A DNA stretch of 64,000 nucleotides from Cherax quadricarinatus (taxonomy: Eukaryota; Arthropoda; Malacostraca; Decapoda; Parastacidae), in contig NC_091312.1 in NCBI RefSeq assembly GCF_038502225.1, positions 31,723,782 through 31,787,781 of the forward strand. The letters run 5' to 3'. The position numbers and the translations under genes are program-made. Below, one piece after another: positions 34,565 to 45,215 of this stretch. Position 1 is the stretch's first letter; each line of letters opens with the position of its first letter. The notes below the pieces were generated by a model. The model saw only the letters and a program-made list of their open reading frames with translations, ran no database searches and was not told the origin of the DNA.

Positions 34565-34700
34565 CTGGTTTAATGAGGGGGAAGCGCTTAACACATTAAG
34601 AGGCCATACAAAGCCTGCAGAATAGGAAGCAATCAGGTTCGATCCAAGGAAGATCCAATGCCTTGGATCAAGAGCTCACCGGCATTAAGGGGTTCAGCTA
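34565..34700 (-). repeat. SINE-like repeat fragment, inverted
   Basis: GGGGGAAGCGCTTAACAC and TCGATCCAAGGAAG are reverse-complement relatives of the blocks at 33515-33660. Confidence 0.45.
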
Positions 34701-34874
34701 CATGAAGGCCCCTTAAAGAATATATTTGAAGAAACTTCAGAGTTGTTATAAGAGACTAGTTAGAACTTGTATGAAAGAATCCCTTTTGGAATACTGATCA
34801 TGTCCTCACCATCCACACCAAGTCTGCCAGCGCTGCTTGCCTGGCATACATAACTGAGGGTTTAACCTCCATAC

Positions 34875-35290
34875 TCTGTGATGATCAGTATAATGGGTGT
34901 GGCAGGCTGACATAACCATCTTGCGATTAGTGTGGCAGGCTGACATAACCATCCAGTGATGTGTGTGGAAGGCTGACAACCATCTTGTGATGTTTGTGAT
35001 AGGCTGACATAACCATCCAGTGATGTGTGTGGAAGGCTGACATAACCATCTTGTGATGTTTGTGGTAGGCTGACATAACCATCCTGATATGTGTAGCAGG
35101 CTGACATAGCCCTCTTGTGATGGGTGTGACAGGCTGACATAACCATCCTGTGATGGGTGTGGCAGGCTGACATAACCATCCTGTGATGTGTGTGGCAGGC
35201 TGATACAGCCATCCTGTGATGTCTGTAGCAATCTGACATAACCTTCTTGTGATTTGTGTGGCAGGCTGACATAACCTCTTTGTTTGATAG
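34875..35290. repeat. 33-bp minisatellite, about 13 copies
   Basis: Unit is approximately CCATCCTGTGATGTGTG plus TGGCAGGCTGACATAA. The 33-nt period is a multiple of three and keeps false frames open on the minus strand. Confidence 0.95.
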
Positions 35291-35847
35291 GTGTGATTCA
35301 ACATTTAGATAGTAGTTTAGTTTATTATTTTGAGCAAACACGGAGACAATGATGTGAACCAGTCTGGTGCTTAACAGAGTTCACTGTTATGAGTGTAGCT
35401 GTCCTTAGAAATACTGCCATATCTGTTCGGAGTCATAACAGTAGAAACATCAGAAAATATGTTTGAGCCAGCACCAGCCTGGTTGATCAGACAAGCATAG
35501 CCCAGGGTCGGACTGCGGGAGTAGGAAAGCTCTGGAAGTCCTTCAAAGGTACCTTAAAGTATAGGCAACATTCACATCATCTAAGATACACACAAGTTAT
35601 CCCGCACTGAGAGCCGGATGAGGTAAAACATTTAGTAGGGATAAAAATTTACTTAAAATGCAGGCGAGTGTCTCAGTGATGCCTCATATCAATTAGTAGT
35701 ATATTTTGGCTCCGGGAAGCTTATTTTGATGGTGATGCAATTTTTTTGAATTAAATGCATTTTACCTTTTAAACCAGACGTATGATTTTTAAGTTTGCAC
35801 ATTTTCGGAATTAATGTTAAAGTTTACCTACAGAGTTACTGTGGAGA
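35291..35847. other. Sequence upstream of the GT49 gene
   Basis: No TATA box or initiator can be assigned. AGCCTGGTTGATCAGAC at about 35478 is a short relic of the NLR-2 3' region. The first-exon 5' UTR boundary cannot be read. Confidence 0.35.
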
Positions 35848-36618
35848 ATGGCGTCAACGCGGATGTTGATAGTTCGAGGGTCACTACTGCTGAACGCTCT
35901 GCTGGTGCTGTATCTGTGTGTCTCCTGGTTCTCGACTAGTCCAACTAGACACACTGCCCTTGCCACACACTCACTCCGTACCCCTAGCCCTCTAGATGTA
36001 CACCATGTTGATTTTGAAGGCATAGACACTGCCGAAATGGTCGGTGGTAATGGCGTGAGCCAGGATGCTGTACCCCTGGAGGTTCCGCTACCAGCTGCCC
36101 TGGCCAGTGATTTGGGTGACAGTGAAATGCGTGACATATCTCTTGGTGGACGGCGAACACTGGGGCAGCTACCAGAGCAGAGTCTGCAAGCAGGGGTAAA
36201 GCAGCTACTTCCAGGAGCCCTAGAGCAAGTGGTTCAGGCAGGGGTAGAACAGATGCCACTGAATAAAGGTGTAGAGCAGAGCCTTCACGGTGGTGTGGAC
36301 GCTAGTGCAGGAGAGCAGGAGGAACCTCCGCGGGAGGTACAAGAGAGTGCAGGAGTAACGGAACAACTACTGGAACCTCTTGCTATAGAGCCGCCTGACC
36401 CTCCGCTGGACTCCCTGGAGCGCAAGATATATCCAGATTTAAGAGAGTGCTCGACCAGACCACAGCGACCATTCTACTTCCAGCGGGGCGACTACTGGGT
36501 TCTGGAGAACTATATTCCCGCCGCACTCTCCTTTCGCTGTGACGAGTCCATCACCTACACAACTCACGCTGACTACACTTTTCTGGACAACCTGGAGCCT
36601 CTCACGTCCCGCTGGCAG
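35848..36618 (+). CDS. GT49-family glycosyltransferase (B4GAT1/LARGE type), exon 1
   Basis: 257 codons, phase 0 at the end, followed by the donor GTCAGT at 36619. The start is chosen at 35848 because the next residues form a type II signal anchor (hydrophobic about residues 7-29, short basic N terminus), as expected for a Golgi glycosyltransferase. A Glu/Gln/Gly-rich stem follows (about 70-200) with loosely repeated VEQSLxxGV-type phrases. The catalytic region begins near 215: YWVLENYIPAALSF, then CDESITYTTHADYTFLDNLEPLTSRWQ. This matches the start of the Glyco_transf_49 domain used by B4GAT1 and LARGE in building matriglycan on dystroglycan. Arthropods have several paralogues, so the exact acceptor is unknown. 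The stem shows none of the repeat similarity of its surroundings. Confidence 0.88.
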
Positions 36619-36834
36619 GTCAGTCTCTGCGCATGTTTTGATGATTTCACACCTTGCTCTAATATAACATTGCTTTCCACCACAGTGAAATCGGTAGTTG
36701 CATATTTCTTAATAAAATGTTTAGTCTCAAGTTGTAAATGGTATGGTAATGCCGACAAAGTGTGGAAAAGGACACTTTGTGTAAAATTAAGGACATTAGA
36801 AGAAGCTTCGCCACGAGAAGCTTCAGTGTTAAGA

Positions 36835-36872
36835 CTGATGAAGTTACTCGTGGCGAGACGTTTCCTTTAATT
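36835..36872 (+). ncRNA. Decayed hammerhead-like motif in intron 1
   Basis: CTGATGA, extra A, stem GTTAC/GTGGC (two wobble pairs) with a two-base loop, then GAGACGTTTCC in place of GAAACGTTTC. The core is canonical but the GAAAC box is mutated. GAAGCTTC occurs twice upstream at 36802 and 36817, suggesting a folded context. Confidence 0.3.
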
Positions 36873-37009
36873 AATATCGTGAATTGTACACAAATGTCTT
36901 TTTCAATGTGCTTGGTTTCACTACCATTCCAATACAAAAGTTGGCTTTTTATCATACAGAAGTGCACGTAATAAAATCTACAATTGCCGTGAAGTGAATA
37001 CAGGAAAGA

Positions 37010-37790
37010 GTAAGGTGATGAGGATAAAAAAAAATAGGTAACGAAAGATCTGATATCAGATTAAAGGGAGAGGGAGTATGGAGGAGGTGAATGTATTCAG
37101 ATATTTAGGAGTGGACGTGTCAGCAGATGGGTCTGTGAAAGATGAGGTGAATCATAGAATTGAGGGGGAAAAGGTGAGTGGTGCACTTAGGAGTCTGTGG
37201 AGATAAAGAACTTTGTCCAGGGAAGCAAACAGGGGAATGTATGAGAGTATAGTTATACCAAGGCTCTTATATGGGTGTGAAACATGGGTGGTGAATGTTA
37301 CAACAAGGAGAAGGCTGGAAGCAGTGGAGATGTCATGTCTAAGGGCAATGTGTGGTGTGAATATAATGCAGAGAATTCATAGTTTGGAAATTAGGAGGAG
37401 GTGCGGGATTACCAAAACTATTATCCAGAGGGATGAGGTGGTTTGGACATTTAGAAAGGGTGGAACAAAATAGAATGACTTCGAGAGTGTATAAATCTGT
37501 AGTGGAGGGAAGGCTGGGTAGGGGTCGGCCTAGGAAAGGTTGGAAGGAGGGGGTAAAGGAGGTTTTGTGTGCGAGGGGCTTTGATATCCAGCAGGCGTGC
37601 GTGAGTGTGTTAGATAGGAGCAAATGGAGACAAATGGTTTTTAGGACTTCATATGCTGTTGGAGTGTGAGCAAGGTAACATGAAGAGAGTTTGGGAAACC
37701 GGCAGACCGAACTTGAGTCCTGGAGATGGGAGGTACAGTGTCTGCACTCTGAAGGTGTGTTAATGTTGCAATCTTATAACTGTAGTGTAA
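37010..37790 (+). pseudogene. RTE-type retrotransposon 3' fragment
   Basis: Encodes in broken frames the C-terminal region of the element at 38570-41383: FRYLGVDVSADGSV, IPRLLYGCETWVVNV, MCGVNIMQRI, MRWFGHLERVEQNRM and GRLGRGRPRKGWKEGVKEV. The pattern YLGV...SI..LLYGCE...R.RGRPRK.W is typical of RTE-type elements. It is frameshifted at about 37440 and has stop codons upstream. It ends near the (TA)n tract at 37838. Confidence 0.85.
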
Positions 37791-37836
37791 CCGCACCTCT
37801 GGCAACACAGTGATGGAGTGAAAGATGAAAGTTCTT

Positions 37837-37837
<1 letters not shown>

Positions 37838-37919
<82 letters not shown>

Positions 37920-37975
37920 TATATATATATATATATATATATATTTATTTATTTATTTATTTATATTTATATAAA
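37838..37975. repeat. (TA)n and TATT-rich microsatellite
   Basis: A long AT dinucleotide run followed by TTTATTTA units. Confidence 0.97.
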
Positions 37976-38392
37976 AGTCATTCCGAACAGGTAAATCTTG
38001 CGATTTTCGCTTAAATAGCAATGCTCTTTTTGCCGAATAAGACAAGCAAAAAGTTGTGTATGCAATAATTTCCCCAAAAAACATTTTGAACCTAACGAAA
38101 AAAAATATATATATTTCATTGTATTTGTTTATTATTAAATTATTGTAACCTTATGTAAAATATACTTATTTGGATTAGGCTAAATTATATTGCGCTTGTT
38201 ATAACAAAGTTAGGTAAGTTTTCTAAAGCTCTTTTGGTACAAAATTAATAATTTTTACATTAACATAATTGAAAAAATTATCTTTAAACATATAAAAGAA
38301 AATTTTAGAAAGGACTTAATATTAAATGAGTTCTTGCTAATTGACCAGTTTTATCTATTCGGCACGACACACACAAACACAAACACAGTTTT

Positions 38393-38502
38393 AAGACGAG
38401 GTATGATAAAGCTCATGAGCAGGGAGAGAGAGGACTTAGTAGCGACCAGTGAAGAGGCGGGACCAGGAGCTGTGTCTCGACCCCTGCAACCACATATAGG
38501 TG

Positions 38503-38506
<4 letters not shown>
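38393..38506 (+). repeat. 3' end fragment of a third non-LTR family (tail CCCCTGCAACCAC)
   Basis: AGGTATGATAAAGCTCATG, GACCAGTGAAGAGGCGGG and CGACCCCTGCAACCACA match 62015-62115, and less closely 49380-49440. All three are followed at once by a C/A-rich simple or tandem repeat. Confidence 0.75.

Positions 38507-38562
<56 letters not shown>
38507..38562. repeat. (CA)n microsatellite at a retroelement 3' end
   Basis: An uninterrupted CA run directly after GGTGAGTA. Confidence 0.97.
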
Positions 38563-38569
<7 letters not shown>

Positions 38570-41377
38570 TATTATTTTTTATTAGCACATCGGCCGCTTC
38601 CCACCAAGGCAGGGTGGCCCTAGTAAGAAAAACTTTCATTATTCATTCCATCACTGTCTTACTGTGCTTACACTACAGTTATAAAACTGCAACATTAACA
38701 CCCCTCCAGAGTGTGGACACTGTACTTCCCATCTCCAGGACTCAAGTCCGGCCTGCCGGTTTTCCTGAATTCCTTCATAAATGTTACCCTACTCACACTC
38801 CAACAGCACGTCAAGTCTTAAAAACAATTTGTTTCCATTCACTCCTATCAAATACGCTCAGGTTTGCTTGCTGGAAGTCCAAGCCCCTCGCACACACAAC
38901 CTTCTTTACCCCTTCCCTCCAACTTTTCCTAGGTTGACCCCTACCCCACCTTCCCTCCACTACAGATTTATACTCCCTCGAAGTCAATCTATTTTGTTCC
39001 CTCCTCTCTATATGTCCGAACCACCTCAACAACCCTTCCTCAACCCTCTGGATAATAGTTTTGGTAATCCTGCACCTCTTCCTAATTTTCAAACTACGAA
39101 TTCTCTGCATTATATTCACACCACACATTGCCCTCAGACATGACATCTTTACTTCCTCCAGCCTTCTCCTTGTTGCAACATTCACCACCCATGTTTCACA
39201 CACATATTAGAGTATTGGTATAACTATACTCTCATAAATTTTCTTCTTTGCTTCCACGGGCAAAGTTCTTTGTCTCCACAGACTCCTAAGTGCACCACTC
39301 ACCCTTTTCCTCTCATCAATTCTATGATTCACCTCAACTTCCATAGACCCATTTCCTGACACGTCCACTCCCAAATATCTGAATACATTCACCTCCTCCA
39401 TACTCTCTCCCTCCAGTCTGATATCCAGTGTTTCATCACCCATTTTTTTTTGTTATCCTCATCACCTTAGTCTTTCCTATATTCACTTTTAATTTTCTTC
39501 TTTTACATACCCTACCAAACTCATCAACCAACCTCTGCAACTTCTCTTCTGAATCTCCCAAAAGCACAGTGTCATCAGCAAAGAGCAACTGTGACAACTC
39601 CCACTTTGTGTTAGATTCTTTATCTTTTAACCCCACACCTCTTGCCAACACCTGTGCAATCACTTCTCTTACCACCCTATCTATAACTATATTGAACAAC
39701 CATGGTGACATCCCACATCCTTGTCTATGGCCTACTTTTACTGGGAAATAATCTCCCTCTCTCCTACATACTCTAACCTGAGCCTCACTATCCTCATAAA
39801 AACTCTTCACTGCTTTCAGTAACTTACCTCCTATTCCATACACCTGCCACATTGGCCCCATATTCACCCTGTCATATGCCTTTTCCAAATCCATAAATGC
39901 CACAAAAAGCTCTTTTCCTTATCTAAATACTGTTCACCTATACGTTTCACTGTAAACACTTGGTCTACACACCCCCTACCTTTCCTAAAACCTCTTTGTT
40001 CATCTGCTATCCTACTCTCCATCTTACTCTTAATTCTTTCAATAATAACTGTACCATACACTTTGCCAAGTATACTCAACAGACTTATTCCCCTATAGTT
40101 TTTGCACTCTCTTTTGTCCCCTTTGCCTTTATACAAAGTATCTATGCATGCTCTCTGCCAATCTCTAGGTACCTTACCTTCTTCCATACATTTATTGAAT
40201 AATAGCACCAACCACTCCAAAACTATATACCCACCTGCTTTTAACATTTCTATCTTTATCCCATCAGTCCCAGCTGCCTTACCCCCTTTCATTTTACCCA
40301 CTGCCTCACGAACTTCCCCCACACTCACAACTGGCTCCTCCTCACTCCTACAAGATGTTATTCCTCCTTGCCCTATACACGAAATCACAGCCTCCCTATC
40401 TTCATCTACATTTAACAATTCCTCAAAATATTCCCTCCATCTTCCCGATACCTCTAACTCTCCATTTAATAACTCTCCTCTCCTATTTTTAACTGTCAAA
40501 TCCATTTGTTCCCTAGGCTTCCTCAACTTATTAATCTCACTCCAAAACTTTTTCTTATTTTCAACAAAATTTGTTGATAACATCTCACCCACTCTCTCAT
40601 TTGCTCTCTTTTTAGATTGCTCCACCACTCTCATAACCTCTCTGTCTCTCCATATACTCTTCCCTCCTTGCATCACTTCTACTTTGTAAAAACCTCTCAT
40701 ATCCAAATTTATCTCCCTTACTACTCTCTTTAGATCATTCCACCAATCTGATGTATTTGTGGCCCCTCTATAAACATGTACATCCTGAAGTCTACTCAAC
40801 AGTCTTTTATCTACCAATACATTGTCCAACAGATTGCTGTCATTACACCCTACGTCATATTTTGTATACTTATTTATCCTCTTTTTCTTAAAATACGTAT
40901 TACCTATAACTAAACCCCTTTCTGTACAAAGTTCAGTCAAAGGGCTCCTGTTATCATTTACATCTGGCACCCCAAACTTACCTACCACACCTCTAAATGT
41001 TTCTCCTACTTTAACATTTAGGTCCCCTACCACAATTACTCTCTCATTTGGTTCAAAGGTTCCTATACATTCGCTTAACATCTCCCAAAATCTCTCTCTT
41101 TCCCCTACACTCCTCTCTTCTCCAGGTGCATACACGCTTATTATGACCCACTTTTGACATCCGACCCTTATTTTAATCCATATAATCCTTGAATTTACAC
41201 ATTTATATTCCCTCTTCTCCTTCCATAACTGGTCCTTCAACATTATTACTACCCCTGCCTTTGCTCTCACTCTCTCAGATACTCCTGGCTTAATCCCATT
41301 TATTTCTCCCCATTGAAACTTGCCTACCCCTTCAGCTTTGTTTCGCTTAGGGCCAGGACAAAAACCCTTGATGTGTG

Positions 41378-41383
<6 letters not shown>
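38570..41383 (-). pseudogene. RTE-type retrotransposon: endonuclease and RT, inactivated
   Basis: Minus strand, 5'-truncated at the (TA)n tract at 41384. The endonuclease part (about 41383-40700) shows ALSETKLKG, VISVYAPGEE, VVGDLNVKVG and LDNVLVD. RT blocks follow: GKAAGTDGIKIEMLKAGG, YKGKGDKRECKNYRGISLLS, RGFRKGRGCVDQ, AFMDLEKAYDRVN, GCGMSPWLFNIVIDRV and LLFADDTVLLGD. The order and the YKGKGDKR and FADDTVLL motifs fit the RTE clade. Defects: a frameshift near 39900 (between DKEKS and AFMDLEKAYD), a second near 39440, and a stop in place of a codon in IPIL-YVCETW near 39207. It is dead but not old. Confidence 0.9.

Positions 41384-41424
<41 letters not shown>
41384..41424. repeat. (TA)n microsatellite
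   Basis: An AT dinucleotide run at the 5' truncation point of the RTE copy. Confidence 0.95.
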
Positions 41425-41427
<3 letters not shown>

Positions 41428-41658
41428 TGTGCATGCCTGTGTAGTGTGACCTAAGTGTAAGTAGAAGTAGCAAGATATCCAGCGTGTTTATGAGACAGAA
41501 AAAAGACACCAGCAATCCTAGCATCATAAAACAGTTACAAGTTTTTGTTGCACAGTCATTTGGCAGGACGGTAGTACCTCCCTGGGTGGTTGCTGTCTAC
41601 CAACTTAAATGTTAAATGTTAAATCTAATATATTTTTCTTTATTTTCAGATTATTAAT

Positions 41659-43270
41659 ATGTCTAGAGGCTGCATAATTTCACCAGGCATATTTTGTTAT
41701 GTCTGCAGGTAATTCACCCCTTCAGATTCCATGAGCAACATTACTCCTTCATTGAAGCGCTGCTACTTTGCTTATTTTGGCTGCAAACTTGGAGACCAGG
41801 ACAAACCATTTTCACCACACAAAGCTTGCAAGAGTTGCATCAGTAAGCTCCAAATGTGGTCAGTTGGAAAACCAATGGTATGGCGGAAGCAGATGAACCA
41901 CCATGATGACTGCTGCTTTTTTATGACTAAAGTAGCTGGATTCAACAAGAAGACTAAAGATTGCATAATATACCCAAATATTCCTTCGGCAATAAGGCCT
42001 GTTCCACACTCTGAAGATATTCCTGTACCTGTGCCACCTAAGACATGGCAAATTTCACCAGAGTCTGATACCAATGATTCTAAGGAAATGAAAGTAGACT
42101 ATGAACCACCAACAAATGACAATCCCAAACTCTTCAGCAAAGCTGAGCTCAGTAATTTGGCGAGAGACCTTAACCTTCCAAAAGAAAGTGCACAGTTGCT
42201 TGGCTCTAGACTGAAGGAACACAGGCTTCTAGCTCCTGGAGCAACATTCGCTAGGTACCGTCATCGTGAAGCAGAATTCACTCAGTTCTTTGACAAAGAG
42301 GAATCTTGAGTTTTCTGTTCAAATATTTCTGGCCTTATTGAACACATGAGGATATCATACAAAGCAGATGAATGGAGACTCTTCATTGATTCTCCTAAAA
42401 AAAGTTTAAAGACTGTACTCCTCTACAATGGCAACACAGCTGCATCATTGCCAGTTGGCCTTAGTATCCAAATGTCAGAAACTTCCGCAAATATGAAGAC
42501 ACTAATATCAGCAATGACAATTTTCTCATTTGTAGTGATTTAAAAGTTATTGCTCTCCTACTATGTCTTCAAGGTGGATACACCAAGTATCCCTGTTTTC
42601 TGTCTTTGGGATAGTAGGGCAGACAGCCAGCACTATGAACAAAAAGACTGGCCACCAAGAACCAGCTTCTTACCCGGAAATCTCGACGTGAAAACTGTGC
42701 CACTAGTTGACCCCCCAAAAATTCTGCTGCCACCACTCCACATCAAATTAGGGCTTATGAAAAATTTTGTGAAGGCCTTGAACAAGAATGGAACTGCTTT
42801 CAAGTACCTGGAGCCAAAGTTTCCTCGTATAAGTGAGGGCAAGCTAAAGGCAGGAATCTTTGTTGGCCCTCAGATTCGGGAATTGATGAAGGACAAGCAT
42901 TTTGAGGGAGCATTAGCAGGTGTCGAGGTGAATGCCTGGTTTTAATTCAAGCAGATTGTCCACAACTTCCTGGGAAACAGGCGCTCCCCCGAATATGAAA
43001 AAATGATCCAAGACCTGATTTCAAGTTTCCAACAACTTGGGTCTAGAATGAGTGTGAAGATGTACTTTTTGCACTCGCATCTTGACTATTTTCCCAACAA
43101 TTGTGGGGACTACAGTGAGGTACAAGGAGAGCGGTTCCATCAGGATATTTGCACCATGGAAACTCGATACCAGGGCAAATGGAATATCAACATGATGGTG
43201 GATTGCTGATGGTCTCGATGCACAGCACAAGCGAAAATCAAAGTGGTCCTCCTTCCTTTGATTCAATATG
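41659..43270 (+). pseudogene. Intronless decayed copy of an unnamed multicopy arthropod gene
   Basis: Reads in one main direction with in-frame stops and shifts. It begins MSRGCIISPGIFCYVCR, a stop, then CYFAYFGCKLGDQDKPFSPHK with KSCISKLQMWS, PMVWRKQMNHHDDC and YPNIPSAIRPVPH. After a stop at 42307 come FCLWDSRADSQHYEQKDWP, PLVDPPKILLPPLHIKLGLM and LEPKFPRISEGKLKAGIFVGPQI, a stop at 42943, then VHFL-like MYFLHSHLDYFPNN and GERFHQDICTMETRYQGKWN. The paired Cys residues near the start suggest a zinc-binding N terminus. I recall this as a widespread uncharacterised multicopy family in arthropods; its function, and whether it is transposon-derived, are not known to me. At least three inactivating changes are visible. 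Confidence 0.7.
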
Positions 43271-43894
43271 TAGGCTAATCATCAGGAGCATATATTTTTA
43301 ATAAAATTATTTGATTTGATTCATGTTGATTTGGAATTCATATGTTCTTGAAGCTAACAGAAAGTGCTTTTCCATGATTACTTGCCTAATTTTAATAAAT
43401 TAACAATTTATTAAAAATTCACATTTTTTATCATTAATTTATATTTTATTCAAAATCCTTATGTGATATAGCAAAACGGTTTAGATATTTACAATTAGCA
43501 GCCCAAGAATATGTAAGATCGCAACCATGAATAAAAATAAAAATCAAAAACATTCCAAATGCATACCAGTGTTATCTATTAGTAGATCACGTGTATACTG
43601 GCAGGCTGAGACTTGTTACAAGGGTTCTTGGTCCCCCTGACTTGTTCTACTAGTACTTTATGGAAATAAGATTATTGTATACAGTGATATGTACTAAACG
43701 TGCATGGAGACTGGTAGGCAGTCAATTGTGATCTAAGTAAGGGGAGGGTAGCTACAATCTTAAGGTAATCAGGTACTGTATACTGTAATTCCTACGCGTT
43801 TACCGCTTCCCATCGATAATATTTATTAATTGTGGAAGATCTTTCGCAAATATAGTGAAGAAAATGTATACTAGTAGATTATGTATACATGTAG
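43271..43894. other. No gene seen
   Basis: AT-rich intron sequence. TTCCTACGCGTTTACCGCTTCCC at 43790-43812 is a scrap of the SINE-like repeat. Confidence 0.4.
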
Positions 43895-43967
43895 TCCTGT
43901 GAGGGTGGCAGTGTACCTCAGGGGATGACTTCGGTGCCTTCATCAACATCATACTCTACCTCTTGTG
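43895..43967 (+). pseudogene. Decayed tandem duplicate of GT49 exon 2
   Basis: CCTGTGAGGGTGGCAGTGTAC, GGGGATGACTTCGGTGCC and CATCAACATCATACTCTACCTC line up with the first half of exon 2, which starts only 10 bp further on. Several bases are lost after the GTGTAC codons, shifting the frame. The preceding ACATGTAG resembles an acceptor. Confidence 0.75.
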
Positions 43968-43977
43968 TATACTTTAG

Positions 43978-44127
43978 GGTCCTGTGAGTGTGGCAGTGTA
44001 TGCTCCTGGGGATGATTTTAATGCCACCATCAACACTATACTCTACCTCAGAGACTGCTGGGCTGAGGGCATCAAGAAATATGTCACTTTTCATCTCTTC
44101 TTTCACGTCTCTCACAAGCCTAAAAAG
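43978..44127 (+). CDS. GT49-family glycosyltransferase, exon 2
   Basis: 50 codons, phase 0 at both ends, acceptor TACTTTAG and donor GTAAGT. It encodes GPVSVAVYAPGDDFNATINT and ILYLRDCWAEGIKKYVTFHL, then FFHVSHKPKK. The GPxSxAxYAPG motif directly after RWQ of exon 1 is the characteristic continuation of the Glyco_transf_49 domain. Confidence 0.9.
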
Positions 44128-44384
44128 GTAAGTATTTAGTTATTATGACTAGTTATACCTTATTGATGTCATGTTAATGTTGTACACTTATTTAGAATGA
44201 ATATAAAGTTAGTACCATGGCTAGAATAATTCACTTAGGGGAGGAACCTTATGATGAGGTTTTGGTCCATCCAGGACCATTGCAACTTGACAGCTCTTCT
44301 AAGTGCAGATTATTTGTGAAACAAACAAGTGTAATACTGTACTTTGCAAAAATTTAAATATTGTAATGTACCTGTCAGATTTTG

Positions 44385-44510
44385 TATACTTCATGAATAA
44401 TAACTAAGTCAATTCCAAAGGGTGAGGCTTCTTGATCCAAGGAATCGAAGGTACCCTTCCCTGGATCAAACCTGATTACCCTCCATTCCCCCATTATTTT
44501 TTTTACAATG
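44385..44510. repeat. SINE-like repeat fragment in intron 2
   Basis: GGTGAGGCTTCTTGATCCAAGG followed by CCTGGATCAAACCTGATTACC. It has the same layout as the copy at 13526-13640. Confidence 0.5.
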
Positions 44511-44560
44511 CACCGGCTATCTCCCACTGAGGCAGGGTGGCCTATTTTTTTTTTTTTTTG
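44500..44560 (-). repeat. RTE 3' UTR scrap
   Basis: GGCTATCTCCCACTGAGGCAGGGTGGCC matches 38590-38618 at the 3' end of the RTE copy and is followed by a T run. Confidence 0.6.
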
Positions 44561-44687
44561 CATGTAGTAATTTATACAGGAGAAAGGGTCACTATCCCCT
44601 TGTCCTCCAGATACTGCATGACCTTAATAGAATTAGCTCTCCCCATAAAATTTTCGTTCATAACTCAAATCACTTACTGTTCAACAG

Positions 44688-44892
44688 GTTCCATCTAGTG
44701 AAGAACTACTGAAAAGGAAGACTGACTGTGCACTAGAGCCTCCTCGGTGGACTAATGTCACTACATACAGACAACACAAGAAATTGTTGTATCCTGTCAA
44801 CATAGCAAGAAATACTGCCAGACAAGCTGTTCAAACCTACTTTGTGTTCCCATCTGATGTGGAATTGTATCCATCAATAAATTTTATTCCTG
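44688..44892 (+). CDS. GT49-family glycosyltransferase, exon 3
   Basis: 205 nt, phase 0 in and phase 1 out, acceptor TCAACAG and donor GTAAGC. It encodes VPSSEELLKRKTDC, then LLYPVNIARNTARQAVQT and YFVFPSDVELYPSINFIPG. YPVNxARNxAR and the PSDVELYP segment are the strongest family marks; the DxE of the latter (about residues 364 and 366 of the joined protein) corresponds to the DXD-like metal and nucleotide-sugar site. The remaining roughly 150-200 C-terminal residues are not seen in the next 19 kb and should lie beyond the window. Confidence 0.9.
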
Positions 44893-44974
44893 GTAAGCTC
44901 TTTAGTTATTGGAATTGTTTTATGATAGCAATATAAAACTTTTTATTCTTAATAAAATTTTCACTTTGTTTTTC

Positions 44975-45215
44975 AACAAGTCGGCCGTCTCCCACCGAGG
45001 CAGGATGACCCAAAAAATAAAGAAAATCCCCAAAAAGAAAATACTTTCATCATCATTCAACACTTTCACCTCACTCATACATAATCACTGTCTTTGCAGA
45101 GGCACTCAGATACGACAGTTTAGAAGTCCCTCCAAGCTGTAAATATCCCAGACGTCTCCCTTAAAGTGCAGGCATTGTACTTCCCATTTCCAGGACTCAA
45201 GTCTGGCTAAATCTG
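44975..45215 (-). repeat. RTE 3' UTR fragment in intron 3
   Basis: AAGTCGGCCGTCTCCCACCGAGG through TTCCCATTTCCAGGACTCAAG corresponds to 38590-38750 with divergence. Confidence 0.75.

Larger units (their letters stand above)
36619..43977 (+). other. GT49 gene intron 1, 7.4 kb, transposon-filled
   Basis: Starts GTCAGT and ends TATACTTTAG. It holds a decayed hammerhead-like motif, two RTE copies, microsatellites, a decayed multicopy gene (41659-43270) and an exon-2 duplicate relic (43895-43967). Joining phase 0 to phase 0 keeps the frame. Confidence 0.8.
44128..44687 (+). other. GT49 gene intron 2
   Basis: 560 bp, GTAAGT...AACAG. It contains a SINE-like fragment and an RTE 3' UTR scrap. Confidence 0.85.

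Noticed and set aside
34875..35290. Regular direct repeats resembling a CRISPR array
   Set aside because: Units are contiguous without unique spacers and the genome is eukaryotic; a minisatellite.
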